NCBI RefSeq assembly: GCF_950295315.1
Contig: NC_080166.1
Span: forward strand, 102,226,999 to 102,290,998
Origin: Erinaceus europaeus
Lineage: Eukaryota; Chordata; Mammalia; Eulipotyphla; Erinaceidae
Direction: 5' to 3'
Length of the DNA: 64,000 bases
Under the pieces are notes generated by a model that was not told where the DNA came from, searched no databases, and worked only from the letters and a program-made list of their open reading frames with translations. Positions 21,365 through 33,134 of this stretch are shown here, in pieces (position 1 is the first letter of the stretch; every line of letters begins with the position of its first letter). The position numbers and the translations under genes are program-made.

Positions 21365-21870
21365 TCATTGACAGTCAGGAAATAGCTCACTAAGTAGAAA
21401 GCACTTTTCACCATGCAGCTGAGGTAAAGAACAAACACCTCATCACAGACCCCTGTAAGCGTCAACCCGGCTTTGACCTAGCACGTTATGATTGGGTCCT
21501 CCTCAATCGCTATCGAACAGGCCATGGCTGGTGCGCCACTATGTTCCATCGCTGGGGAGCCAGAGATGAACCGAACTGCCCCTGCGGCTATAGACAGACT
21601 ATGACCCACATAGTCAACGACTGCGACCTCTCCAGATTCAAAGGAGGTCTCGAAACTTTACATCAGGCTCAACCTGACGCTGTTGACTGGCTACGGAAGA
21701 AGGGCAAACGTTAGAAGAAGAGCCATGCATGGGAAACTTCGTTTGAGGCTCCAATGGTCACAAAGGAGCAAGATGCAAGATGCAAGCTTCATAAGTGGTG
21801 AAGGCATAGTGGGACATGCTATAATGGTTCTCCTATCTCTCTCTGTTTCTCTTTCTCCTCCCCTGTCCCT
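21365..21870 (+). mobile_element. Old tRNA-like SINE split by Vingi copy 2
   Basis: Head AGTCAGGAAATAGCTCACTAAG at 21373-21394 and CACTTTTCACCATG before the insertion. The body (CATGGGAAACTTCG, GAGGCTCC, AAGTGGTGAAGG, CTCTCTCTGTTTCTC) is after it. Confidence 0.6.
21416..21722 (+). mobile_element. Vingi retrotransposon copy 2: intact C-terminal coding end
   Basis: 5'-truncated copy containing the last ~95 codons of the Vingi protein, open from about 21428 to a TAG stop at 21712-21714. Visible features: QPGFDLARYDWVLLNRYR, then a Cys/His region with CPCG, RQTMTHIV and DCDLSRF, ending in a basic tail. The role of this domain in the family is not established here; the spacing CxC...HxxxxC suggests a metal-binding knuckle. 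Unlike the copy at 1734-3071 it has no stop in this frame (CGA is kept where the other has TGA). The element ends a few bases past the stop in AAGAAG. CCATGCA is present at both edges (21411-21417 and 21723-21729), a short TSD. Confidence 0.88.
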
Positions 21871-21883
21871 CACCCTCTAAAAC

Positions 21884-22377
<494 letters not shown>

Positions 22378-22419
<42 letters not shown>
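22378..22419. repeat. (TA)n microsatellite
   Basis: About 42 bp of AT repeat. Confidence 0.95.
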
Positions 22420-22422
<3 letters not shown>

Positions 22423-22671
22423 CTACCTCTTTCAAAATTTAGAAGACTATATTCTAGTAATATTTCAACCCTAACATAGTACATCTCCCATTTTCACACC
22501 TGAATTGTTCATTCAAGTTCTGGCTTCTAGCTTACTGATGCTCAATTAAACTTCAGTCATTTTTCCCAAGATAAATAGATATCTGTGTGTCTTTTGTAAG
22601 AAAAGTAGAAACTAAAGCATATTTAAATTTTAAAAATATACACATGCCATCTATAAACACCAAAACCAGCA

Positions 22672-22845
22672 ATATAGCATAATGCAATTAAAGTAGCACA
22701 ACCTGGATCAAGCCCCTGGTCCCCACCTGCAGGAGGACAGCGTCATAAGCAGTCCGCAGGCAAGTCTCTGTTTCCCTTCCTCACTATCTCTTCTTTCCTT
22801 CTCTATATCTGGCTGTTGCTATCAAAAAAATAAAGATAGTAATTT
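22672..22845 (+). mobile_element. tRNA-derived SINE, family B, diverged
   Basis: GGATCAAGCCCCTGGTCCCC, CACCTGCAGGAGGACAGC, TATCTGGCTGTTGCTATC, AATAAAGATAG tail. Confidence 0.75.
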
Positions 22846-22847
22846 TT

Positions 22848-23515
22848 TTATTTATTTAAGAAAGAATAAATTAACAAAACCATAGGGTAGGAGGGGTACA
22901 ACTCCACACAATTCCCACCACCCAATCTCCATATCCCACACCCTCCCCTGATAGCTTTCCCATTCTCTATCACTCTGGGAGCATAGACCCAGGGTCCTTG
23001 TGGGTTGCAGAAGGTGGAAGGTCTGGCTTCTATAATTGCTTCCCCGCTGAACATGGGTGTTGACTGGTCGGTCCATACTCCCAGTCTGCCTCTCTCTTAC
23101 CCTAGTAGGGTGGGTCTCTGGGGAAGCAGAGCTCCAGGACACATTGGTGGGGTCTTCAGTCCAGGGAAGCCTGGCTGGTATCCTGATGACATCTGGAACC
23201 TAGTGACTGAAAAGAGAGTTAACATACAAAGCCAAACAAATTGTTGAGCAATCATGGACCCAAAGGTTGGAATAGTGGAGAGGAAGTGTTAGGGGGATAC
23301 TCACTGCAAACTCTAGTGTACTTCTGCTTTCAGGTATATATTTTGCAGTAGTTTATGGATACGTGTGAACATGTGATCTCTCTCACAGAAACTGGTGTAT
23401 ATCTAGGTTTTGGGACTTTGTTAGAAAGTGATCCACCTGAGATGGAATTAGAGTATACTATGAAAGAAAAGGTCTCACCTGAGTAATGAAGCTGAAGGGT
23501 TGTCATTCCACACAT
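22848..23515 (-). mobile_element. 5'-truncated L1-type element, 3' end
   Basis: Reverse complement of the main tail family, from the poly(A) side (AAATAAATTAACAAAACC region) through CCCACACCCTCCCCTGATA, CCCCGCTGAACATGGG, GGACACATTGGTGGGG, GCAATCATGGACCC, TCTAGTGTACTTCTGC and GGGTTGTCATTCCACAC. One of the longer and less diverged copies. Overlapping frames are UTR artefacts. Confidence 0.88.
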
Positions 23516-23645
23516 AGTAAAAATTTTTTTAAAAGTCATGACCCTGCCTTTTGCTGTGTTTGATGTTCTCAGGCCATAACCTTCTATTGACACACTATCT
23601 TACTCATAATATCTCTTCTCACATTTTATATATTAAAAATAAATT

Positions 23646-23860
23646 TGGGGCCAAGTGGTGGGACAACTGACTAAGTACACATTACAATGCACAAGGGCCC
23701 TGGTTCAAGCCCCTGATCCCCACCTGCAGGAAGAAAACTTCATCAATGGTGAAGGATGGCTGTAGGTGTCTGTCTGTCTCTTTCACTGTTATCCTTTTCC
23801 CTCCCAATTTCTCTTTTTTTTCTAATCAATAATAAATAAAAATTAAAATAATAAATATTT
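23646..23860 (+). mobile_element. tRNA-derived SINE, family B
   Basis: GGGGCCAAGTGGTGGGAC, CTGGTTCAAGCCCCTG, CCCCACCTGCAGG, GGCTGTAGGTGTCTGTC, AATAAATAAAAATTAAAA tail. Confidence 0.88.
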
Positions 23861-23934
23861 TAAAGAATTACAAACAATAAAATAAATTGACAGAGATCAG
23901 TTATTGGGTTGTCAGAAAAGTCATTACATATTTT

Positions 23935-24217
23935 TCTTTTTTTAAGTTTTAAAATATTTATTTATTCCCTTTTGTTGCCCTTGTTGTTTTATTGTTGTAG
24001 TTATTATTGTTGCCATTGTTTGATAGGACAGAGAGAAATGGAGAGAGAAGGGGAAGACAGAGAGGGGGAGAGAAAGATAGACACCTGCAAATCTGCTTCA
24101 CTGCTTGTGAAGTGACTCCCCTGCAGGTGGGGAGCTGGGGGCTCTAACCCAGATCCTTATGCTGGTCCTTGAGCTTTGTACCACATGCATTTAACCCACT
24201 GCGCTACTCCCCGACTG
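23935..24217 (-). mobile_element. tRNA-derived SINE, family A
   Basis: Plus strand shows TTTATTCCCTTTTGTTGCCC, GATAGGACAGAGAGAAATGG, CCCCTGCAGGTGGGGAGC, CACTGCGCTACTCCCCGAC. Minus-strand B box mutated (GGTTAGAGCC). Confidence 0.9.
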
Positions 24218-24287
24218 CCATATTTTTATATGCTAAAAATATATCATGGCATTTAAACAACCGGATACTTTAAAAATTGGAAGGATA

Positions 24288-24431
24288 TAGGAGGAGGGTA
24301 GATAGCATAATTGTTACGCAAAGAGACTCTCATGCCTGAGGTTCCAAAGCCCTAGGTTCAATCCCCTACACCTACACCACCATAAGCCAGAGCTGAACAG
24401 TGCTCTGGTAGAGAAAAAAAAAAAAAAAAAA
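24288..24431 (+). mobile_element. tRNA-derived SINE, family C
   Basis: GGAGGGTAGATAGCATAATTG, CATGCCTGAGGTTCC, TAGGTTCAATCCCC, CATAAGCCAGAGCTGAAC, CTCTGGT and poly(A). Confidence 0.88.
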
Positions 24432-24756
24432 GGAAGGATAAACCATGTACTCTTAATGGATTCTCAGAATTGCATACAAAACTAAAAAAAAAATCACCTT
24501 TACAATATATAATATATGCAAAATTATGTGCTGGACAAATCTCAAGCAGTATGTGTAGTTTGAAATGCCATGACAAGGTGTACCATCACAATAAACTTAC
24601 AATTACTTGAAACTAGTTCAGAGACATAGTCTTGTCAAGGGCCAGAATTTAACTCTATTTGGTCTGTCTTCAAAATGTTTAACATGATGAAAACCACATG
24701 TGACACAAGCACCTTTTCCACAATGACTTTTTTATCACTTTATAAAAAAGATTTAA

Positions 24757-25023
24757 GGGAGTCGGGTGGTAGCGCAGCGGGTTAAGTGCACATGGTGCAA
24801 AGCACAAGGACCTGCGTAAGGATACTGGTTACAGCCCCCAGCTCAAGTGGCTTCACAAGCGGTGAAACAGGTATACAGGTGTCTATCTTTCTCTCCCACA
24901 TCTCTGTCTTTCCCTCCTCTCTCCATTTCTCTGTCCTATCCAACAACAACATCAATAACAACAACAATAATAACTACAACAATGGCAACAAAAGGAAATA
25001 AATATTTTTAAAAATTTTTTAAA
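24757..25023 (+). mobile_element. tRNA-derived SINE, family A
   Basis: GGGAGTCGGGTGGTAGCGC, A box TAGCGCAGCGGG intact, CACAAGGACCTGCG, CAGGTGTCTATCTTTCTC, CTGTCCTATCCAACAAC. A short deletion removes CCCACCTGCAGGGG. Confidence 0.92.
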
Positions 25024-27038
25024 AGATTCAGAACAAAGAAATACTATAGGACCTGCTGAAAACAAAAATGTACGTACCAGGTTGGTTCTACATCTAATCT
25101 CTTCAGTGTTTCTGAACTGCGATTTTTAAGGTACAGTTCTGAATCTATGCACATGCTCACAGTATTTGGTCATTCTTAATTGCTGTCAAATTTAATTCTT
25201 TAAGTATGCACATTAAAATGCTAAAAATTTCCACAAAGGATCCTGAAAAATGCACAAAGTGTAATATATGAGGGAGACAAATCCAACATATATAGGGAAA
25301 GGATTGGGTTTGAGGCAATTATGTAGAAGACAATTTTCACTGCCAGAGACCAGTTGATCAAAAGCCCTATAATTAGATGAAGTGTAAGCCACTAAAAGAG
25401 AGAGCCAATTACATGTAAATCTAATGCTAGAGCATTTGCATGAAAATAATTATTATCATCATTATTATTATGTCACAAATACTCTGGATACCTAACAACA
25501 TACAATTACGCACAGTCCTTCAACGTAATGCTTATGCCCTAAAGTAGTCACAGCTGTCTACCCCAACTCAGAATGGAAAACGCTTTAGAAACAGAATGCA
25601 AACAACTTAGAAAAAAAAATCAACAACAAAACATTCATTGGCTCTATTCTCAGAGACATCTGTTCTTCCTCCTTGATTAGGAAGAATTTTACTTCCTACT
25701 GTAAGTTTTAAGCTTTGGAAATGGAGGTATATAGGTTATCAGAGGTGAACAGTGAATTTTGTGCATAAAGAATACCCTAACTGCTAGGGAAATAGACTGC
25801 AGTACATTCTAATCAATTTTGAGCATTGATTTAATCTATAAATATTTGATGAGGACCCCATTCACAGACTTAGGTAATGACTTAATAGTTGACTAGAACA
25901 TAGAAATCAATGTCATTATATCCTTAATTATACCACTAGATGGGTAATTCTCTTCACATTTGTTTTTTAAGTTTCTGTCTCACTCTCTACATGAACTCCA
26001 ATTTCTTGACTCACATATGGTTACATTTTTATTATGACTATGCTATGCCTACCCTAATTTGGAATGTCATTGACAATACTCTCCTTCAATCTTCTTTGCT
26101 GATTTCAATGTTAACTAGTTAGAATGTTTACTATAACATATAAGGTTCCATATCTCTTTTCTGAATTCTGACCCTATTAAATAATTGATCACCACAGTGA
26201 TATTTTAATGTTATCCAACATTTTTAAAAGTAGGACTGTAGTGAGAGAAAACAGAAGTAGATAATGTGTTTTGTGAGATTAGGGGCAACAAATAATATAA
26301 ACTAAAACACTTCGTTCGGTCCTTATCTGATCTTAACAAGAAGAATAAAAATACATAGAAATGTTAAACTTGATCAAAATGTAATGTTCTTCTGGGAAGT
26401 TGCAAAGACTTATGATGGTGCTAAAGTCACAAAGTTAAAAGTTAGTAATGAGTAAGATTTTTTTTTCTAGTGCAATGCCACTCCATCTACATATTCCAGT
26501 ATGATTTTGACCAAAAGCATTTTTCTTTAGTGAGAAGTCTCATTCCTTTGATGTTAGGATATTACCTACTAAACCTAGGGGAGTTAAGTCAACCTGATAT
26601 ATAACTTATACTTGTCTAGTTCTTTCATTGCATTTAACATAAAATTTAACAATAAAACGAAAAAATCGAAGCCAGTTGGGACAGTAAATGTCATTTCCAT
26701 AGCCCCATACCCTCAGGACAGTTCTTTCAACTGCTATGGACTAGGTGATTGTGTATGTTTGTATGTTTATGTGTATTTGTGTACTATGTGTAGACGCATG
26801 TATATATACACAAATATAAAATGGGGTGCCACAATGGCAAAAGGTAAAGCATAGTGTTCTCTTGTTAACATTTTTAAGTAAAAGAAGCTCCTCTGAAAGT
26901 AATACATAAAGGATGATTTCATCAAATTACCTTTTAAAAAGCACAATGATCTAGAGATAACATAAAATAATAGCATCTAATTCTTCAAGAAGGGCCTAAT
27001 AGGTGAAGTCCAAGGGACTTTCTAAGAAAGTAAAACAA
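25024..27038. other. Gene-free stretch of 2 kb
   Basis: No SINE of the recent families, no L1 tail and no coding signal seen. Short frames at 25940, 26612 and 26767 have no recognisable domain. Confidence 0.45.
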
Positions 27039-27039
27039 T

Positions 27040-27285
27040 AGGAATCGGGTGGTAGCACACCTATTAGAGTGCATGTTACAGTACAAGGACCTAGGCTTAA
27101 GCCTCCAGTCCCTACCTTAAGAGGAGAAAGTTCACAAGTGGTAAAGCAGTGATATGCACCTCTCTCTCTGTCTCTCTGTCTCTATGTCTCTCTCTTCTCT
27201 CCTCTCCTCTCCTGTCCCCTCCCTCTACATCTCCCAATTTCCTCTTAATTTATGTCTATCCAATAAATAAAAATTCAATTAAGTT
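27040..27285 (+). mobile_element. tRNA-derived SINE, family B
   Basis: GGAATCGGGTGGTAGCACAC, GGACCTAGGCTTAAGCC, GTAAAGCAGTGATATGC, long (CT)n body, ATGTCTATCCAATAAATAA tail. Confidence 0.82.
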
Positions 27286-27454
27286 TTTATAAAGTGAAGC
27301 AAGGAGTCAGAAGAGAGATTCCCAAGAGAGCCCATACTTTACCATCCATCTTGAGAACCTGGGCTTGAACTCCAGGCACTATTTTGGGAGTACCGTGTAT
27401 GGTAACTTCACAAAAAGTGGAACATTTCTGTTATGTCTGTCTCTTTTGCAAATC

Positions 27455-27625
27455 ATATTTTATTTATTTTATTTTAATGAGAGAGATACAAAGGGAAAGA
27501 TACAGAGAGAGAAACAGAGAGAGAGAGAGAAGGAGAGAGAGAGAAAGAGACTACAGCACTTTTAAACTCTGGTTTATGTTATATGAGAAACTGAACCCGG
27601 GACACAGAAGCTTCAGGAAAATATG
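27455..27625 (-). mobile_element. Diverged tRNA-like SINE with (GA)n body
   Basis: TTTTATTTATTTTATTTTAATG tail side, GAGAGAGAAGGAGAGAG run, CTGAACCCGGGACACAG B-box side. Confidence 0.6.
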
Positions 27626-27629
27626 TATT

Positions 27630-28043
27630 TCTTGTATTCAGTCAAAGAAGTATGCATTTAATTTACATAAATGTCTTAATTATAATGCTATTCTTCAAAC
27701 TGGGAATGAAAAGCATGATTTAAACAGAAAGGAATGAAACAAAGACAAAATATTAATTTTGAAGCAGAAATTTATCACCGTTAAACCCAGTGAGATAAAA
27801 CACATTTAATTAGAACTCTCACAATAGAAGCAGAGTAAATAAGCTTCCAAGACTTTTGCTAAATTTTATAAAATATGTTCACAGTTTACATTAAAAAAAT
27901 ACAGGGCATAAATGGAAATGGCTATCATGTATTAAAAGTTAGCATTCTGTAAATGTGATGATATGGGCCAAATGAGTAGTCAGCATTTTATTTGTAAAAA
28001 TAAAATATGTTTCTCCCTAGTTCAGAAAAGTTTCCTTTCATCA
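27630..28043. other. Unassigned DNA
   Basis: Nothing recognised. Confidence 0.45.
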
Positions 28044-28640
28044 TATTCTCTAATTCCATTCTAGGTGTTCCACTCCCCAATAAAGTCCCCAAATCTAGAT
28101 ATAGTCCAGGTCCCCTGAGATAGAGCATAGGTTCACCCGTGCCCATAAACTAGGGGAAGAATATATACCTGAAAGCAGAAGTACACAAGAGCATGCAGGG
28201 AATACCCCCAACACTTCATCTGCACTATTACAGTTTTTAGGTCCATGATTGTTCAACAATTTGTTTGGCTTTATATGTTAACTCTCTTTTCAGCCACCAG
28301 GTTCTGGATGCTGACCAGACTTCCCTGGACAGACAACCCCATCAATGTGTACTGGAGCCCCACTTCCTCAGATCCCCACCCTACTAGGGAAAGAGAGAGA
28401 CATACTGGGAGTATGGATCGACCAGTCAATGCCCATGTTCAGCTGGGAAGCAATTACAGAAGCCAGACCTTCCACCTTCTGCAACCCACAACGACCTTGG
28501 ATCCATACTCCCAGAGAGATAGAGAATGGGAAGGCTATCAGGGGAGGGGGTGGGATGTGGAGATCGGGTTATGGGAATTGTGTGGAATTGTACCCCTCTC
28601 ATTCTATGGTTTTGTTAATGTCTCCTTTCTTAAATAAATA
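28044..28640 (+). mobile_element. 5'-truncated L1-type element, 3' end
   Basis: CTCTAATTCCATTCTAGG, ACCTGAAAGCAGAAGTAC, GGTCCATGATTGTTCAAC, GGGAAAGAGAGAGACATAC, CCTTCTGCAACCCACAACG, GGTTTTGTTAATGTCTCC, TTAAATAAATAAAAAA. The 130- and 98-codon frames inside it recur in other copies because they are shared UTR sequence. Confidence 0.88.
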
Positions 28641-28644
28641 AAAA

Positions 28645-31555
28645 AGAAGTCATATAGAGAATAAGGTGAAAACCTTCGCTCTATTGTAAACTGCATTGAT
28701 ACACAATCTTTAGATAATGAAACTGCAGCACCAAAATAAATAATAAATAAATAAACAAGTCACTAATAGCTAGACAAATTTACAATGTTCTGGGACTATA
28801 CCCTTGCATAGTAGGAAATTCTTAGTTATATCTCAAAATATATTTCATACATCATGCCATTAAAACCTTTTTATTAACATGCTTTCTGCTTAAAATTTAG
28901 TCTAATCTATTATTACATTAGACAATATACTGCACATTCTTAGCATAGAATTCTCTATATTTAACCAGCGCATTTGGTCATTTGAGTACTAATTATAATA
29001 GTTTAAAAGGAAAGTGGGTAATCATATTTAAAAAAATCATGAAAATCAAATAACTGCTTCTGAATTCTTTATTTTAGATCCATAAGAAAAAAATAACATT
29101 AAAGAGTACAAAATAGCATAACTTGGCACTAGATGTGTAATATTTTAAACATCAATTTTTTACCTTGCTTACTTAAGTAGTCAACTGTGGCATTTAGTTA
29201 GGACTTCTCCTTTGTACTGTATATGCTTTAAATGTCTCATTACAATGATCTTTATTTAGCACTCAGTTTGAAAGTTCATTGGCATTTTGATTTATTGTGT
29301 ATTATTTCTCCTGCTTACCTCAGATACATAGGAGTGTGACAAGCATGAGGTTACCTGAGGGATTTTTTTTTCCAGTTTCAGCAAGCTATTCTGTTCCTGA
29401 ACAGGTTTGCTATACTAGATGTATAAAATCTTCATTCTTTATCCTAATCTTAGAATGAATTTTTTTATGGAAAACACCCCAAGCTCTAAATTATATTTTT
29501 TGATAGACTCACCCTCCTTAATTATTTGTATGCTATAAATCTTCTCTCCAGGTAACTCTTTAATTATCACTTCTCTTTGAGCAATCTAATACATTCTAGT
29601 ACTGAGAATTAGAGAGAGAGAGAGAGAGAGAGAGACTACCAGAAGATAGGGGTAGTATCTTTATGATAACAGCAAAATTTTCCCTCTGACATAACTATGC
29701 AGATGCACCTGCTGTCCTGAGTAAAATGTACATTTCCTCTGTTATTTCTCAATGTGTATCATAAGACATCAGAAGATATGAGATCTCAAAGATTGTTATA
29801 ACATAGTAGTTTGTTCCCAGGTGATGGCCCTCATCTTTTGAACATTGAAATGGGAAAATGAGGAGGTAGAAAACACAAAGTACTTACTAAAATTGTGTTA
29901 GTTCCACTTGACTAAAATAACAAATAGTAAATTAATTTGTGTCCTTAAAGACTTCAATTAAGCAATATTTTTTGGAAAACACAGGTTAATTCTATACCAT
30001 GTGTTAAAAACTAAGAGTTTCATACTAAATTAAATAGATCTCTCCAGGTTATTGCCAGTATTTTTTAGATTTTGTTTTCAGTGTGTAGTGTTGCATAAAA
30101 CTAATTTTAAATATATTATACAATAAAGAAACACGAAAAATATAGCACTGTAACCGGGCTTTTATTATACTAATAGAGGAAATATAGAGACTAATTTGTG
30201 AGCAGAGTGATGTTTAAATTTGCTAACTGACTGATAGAGATTTATGACAAAATATCTTATAACTCTCATCAATTTTGTTACATATCCTTGAGCAAATATA
30301 GTTTTCCTACTAAGATCACAAAGATAAATTTCTTTCCTTTAATGCTATTTGATCCACTACAAATAACATAAGCAGATAATCTCCTATCCATATCAGAGGA
30401 TTTGTGATGGCTTGAATTCAATGCTCATATGAATTCAAGAAGAAAAAAAAAGTTTTTTTTTTATTTTGTTTCTCAGATAATAAAAACATTAAAAAGCTGG
30501 TTCTGAAATAACTAACTGTTCATATGTCTAATACATTAAATAGTTTCTTTAAGCCTTATCTTAGATGGTACTCTTATTGCTATGAACTGCACATGTTGGA
30601 AATTTTAATATTACAGATTCCCTTGAAAACAAAATTCTGACATATGAAGAGAAAAGATACCATTTGTCTCAGTAATTAGATTGCTATATATTGCAGGATA
30701 ATCAGATTTTTTAAGTCATACAATTTAGGAAAGCTTATTAAAACAAGTACTTTTTAAATCACTGGACAATATAAAGGAACAAGGAAAATAATTTAAAAGA
30801 AATTATTCAAATTATAAATGTTCCTTTCAGGAGTAGCAAAATATATGTTCTTAGTTTTCTTTGATTATTTTATTCACTCTGATTAACACCATTATTTTAC
30901 AAAAATGGTGGAAACAAAATTGTTACATAAGAAATCAATGAATGATAATGAAAAAAGAATTGACTGACACTGATGCAAATATTACTTTAGAGAATATCAT
31001 TGTGGTTACTTTCTGGGAAGTTACTGAGGGGAAAACAGCTTTAATATGGGAAATATTGAAAGGGACTGTTATTTTTATTGTTAGTGATTTAATAGTGTTT
31101 TATAAAATCAAACATTTTCAAAGGTACATATACATATTTGTATATAAGCATATATTAAGTCAAATACTGTAGTATAAAAATATATCTGAACTAAAACTAA
31201 AGCTATATCATTGATTCTGAATTGCTATCATTATTTTTCAATTCTCAATATACTTATAAATTAATCTGCATAATGTTATAATTTTGTCACTTTAGTCTTA
31301 CAGTTTCTAAAATCTATATAAGTCAAAGAAAAAATGAAAGAAATTTCAAAATGATGACATGTCAGTGTTATGAAAAATAGCATAGCTTTTGGTTTGGAGA
31401 GAAATAGTATGGAGTTCCAGGAATTATTTATATATGAGTATACACAGATGCACAATAAATAAAACTATTATAAATAAACAATAACATTACTAATTTTATG
31501 TAAAATGCAAATGTAGATAGACTGTGGAAAGGCTGAATTGATGACATAATCTGCT
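28645..31555. other. Repeat-poor, gene-free stretch of 2.9 kb
   Basis: No SINE or L1 tail recognised, very AT-rich; only a (GA)n run at 29609-29633. A 76-codon frame at 30942-31172 has no recognisable domain. Confidence 0.5.
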
Positions 31556-32300
31556 ACCAAACTGCTATCATGACGCCCACCTGACTTCCCTAGGTAACCT
31601 CGAAAATGCATCCTTGGAACCACACCTCCATGGAGCCCTACTCCATTAGGAAAGATGGAAACAAACTGAGGGTATGAATTGACTCCTCAATGCCCATGTC
31701 CAGCAGAGAAGCAATTACAGAAGCCAGACCTCCCACCTTCTACACCCCATAAAGATAGTTGATCCATACTCCCAGAGGGATAGAGAATAGGCTTGCTTCC
31801 CAGAGTAGCATAAGGAGTTAAGCTCACAAGGCACCAAGTGCAAAGACCTGAATAAGGATCCCAGTTTGAGCCTTAGGTGTCCCACCAGCAGGGGGTCGCT
31901 TCACAAGCAGTGAAGAAGGTCTGCAGGTGCTTTTCTCTTCCCCTCTGTCTTCCCCTCCTCTCTCAATTTCTGTCTGTATTATCTAACAACAATAACAGCA
32001 ATAACAACAACAACAATAATAATAATAACAATAAAGAACAAGGGCGATAAAAGGGAAAAAATAGCCTCCAGAAGCAGTGGGTTAGTAGTGGAGGCACCAA
32101 GTCCTAGTAATAACACTAGAGGCAAAAAAAAAAAAAAAAAAAGATAAGTAAATAAAAATAATAAAAATTTAAAAGAATAGGCTAGCTTTCAATTGAAGGG
32201 ATAGGATACAGAACTCAAGTGGTGGGAATTGTGTGGAATTGTACCTCTCTTATCGTATGGTCTTTTTGATCATTATTAAATCTATTTTTAAAAATAGTGG
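31556..32300 (+). mobile_element. Older L1-type 3' end, split by a SINE
   Basis: Left part 31556-31794 (CTGACTTCCCTAGGTAACC, ATGCCCATGTCCAGCAG, CCTCCCACCTTCTAC, ACTCCCAGAGGGATAGAG). Right part 32166-32300 (GGGATAGGATACAGAACTC, GTGGTGGGAATTGTGTGG, GATCATTATTAAATC). It is an older subfamily with 'tggtggg' and 'atcattat' endings. AGAATAGGCT is duplicated around the SINE. Confidence 0.8.
31795..32165 (+). mobile_element. tRNA-derived SINE, family A long variant, nested in an L1 tail
   Basis: CAGAGTAGCATAAGGAG, GGATCCCAGTTTGAGCC, GGTCTGCAGGTGC, (AAC/AAT)n, distal module GCCTCCAGAAGCAGTGG ... CCAAGTCCTAGTAATAAC, then poly(A). Bounded by the AGAATAGGCT duplication. Confidence 0.85.
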
Positions 32301-32305
32301 ATCCA

Positions 32306-32588
32306 GGAAGTTGGACGGTAGCGCTGCGGGTTAAGTGCACTTCGCGTAAAGCACAAGGACAGATGTAAGGATTCCTTTTCAAGCCCAGGCTCCCCACCTG
32401 CAGGGGAGTTGCTTCACAGGCAGTGAAGCAGGACTGCAGGTGTTTATCTTTCTCTCCCCCTCTTTCTTCCCCTCCTCTTTCCATTTCTCTCTGCCCTATC
32501 CAACAACACAATAAGTACAACAATAAAACAAGGGCAACAAAAGGAAATAAATAAATAAATAAATATAGGGGAAAAAACAGCAGTTAAA
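32306..32588 (+). mobile_element. tRNA-derived SINE, family A
   Basis: GGAAGTTGGACGGTAGCGC, AAGCACAAGGACAG, CCCCACCTGCAGGGG, CTGCCCTATCCAACAAC, A-rich tail. Perfect 16-bp TSD AAAAATAGTGGATCCA at 32290-32305 and 32589-32604. Confidence 0.94.
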
Positions 32589-32633
32589 AAAAATAGTGGA
32601 TCCAAAGACAGTAAACAAACAAAAAAAAGGGGT

Positions 32634-32925
32634 GGGAATCCGGTGGTAGCACAGTGGGTTAAGCGCACTCGTGGCGCACAAGGACCTGGTAAGGATACCG
32701 GTTTAAGCCCCCAACTCCCCACCTGCAGAGGAGTCACTTCATAGGCAGTGAAGCAGGTCTGCAGGTGTCTATATTTCTACCCCCCTCCCCCATCCCAACC
32801 TCTGTCTGCCCCTTCTCTTTCTACTTCTCTCTGTCCTATACAACAACAATATCAATAACAACAATAATAACTACAACAACAATTAAAACAAGGGCAACAA
32901 CAGGAAATTTTTTTTTATGTTTTTT
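32634..32925 (+). mobile_element. tRNA-derived SINE, family A
   Basis: GGGAATCCGGTGGTAGCAC, CGGTTTAAGCCCCC, CCCCACCTGCAGAGGAG, GGTCTGCAGGTGTCTATA, CTGTCCTATACAACAAC. Confidence 0.92.
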
Positions 32926-32937
32926 TTAAAAAGTGAG

Positions 32938-33128
32938 GGGCCAGGTGGTGGTGCACCTGGTTGATCACACTTATTACAATGTGCAAGGACCCAAGTTTAA
33001 GCCTTAGGCCCCCACCTGCAGGGGGAAAGGTTTGCGAATGTGAAGCAGTGTTGTAGGTGTCTTGCTGTCTCTCTCCCTATCACCCTCTTGATTTCTGGCT
33101 GTCTCTATTCAATAAATAAAGATATAGA
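32938..33128 (+). mobile_element. tRNA-derived SINE, family B
   Basis: GGGGCCAGGTGGTGGTGCAC, CTGGTTGATCACAC, AAGTTTAAGCC, CCCCCACCTGCAGGGGG, GATTTCTGGCTGTCTCTATTC, AATAAATAAAGATA. Confidence 0.9.
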
Positions 33129-33134
33129 TTTTTT

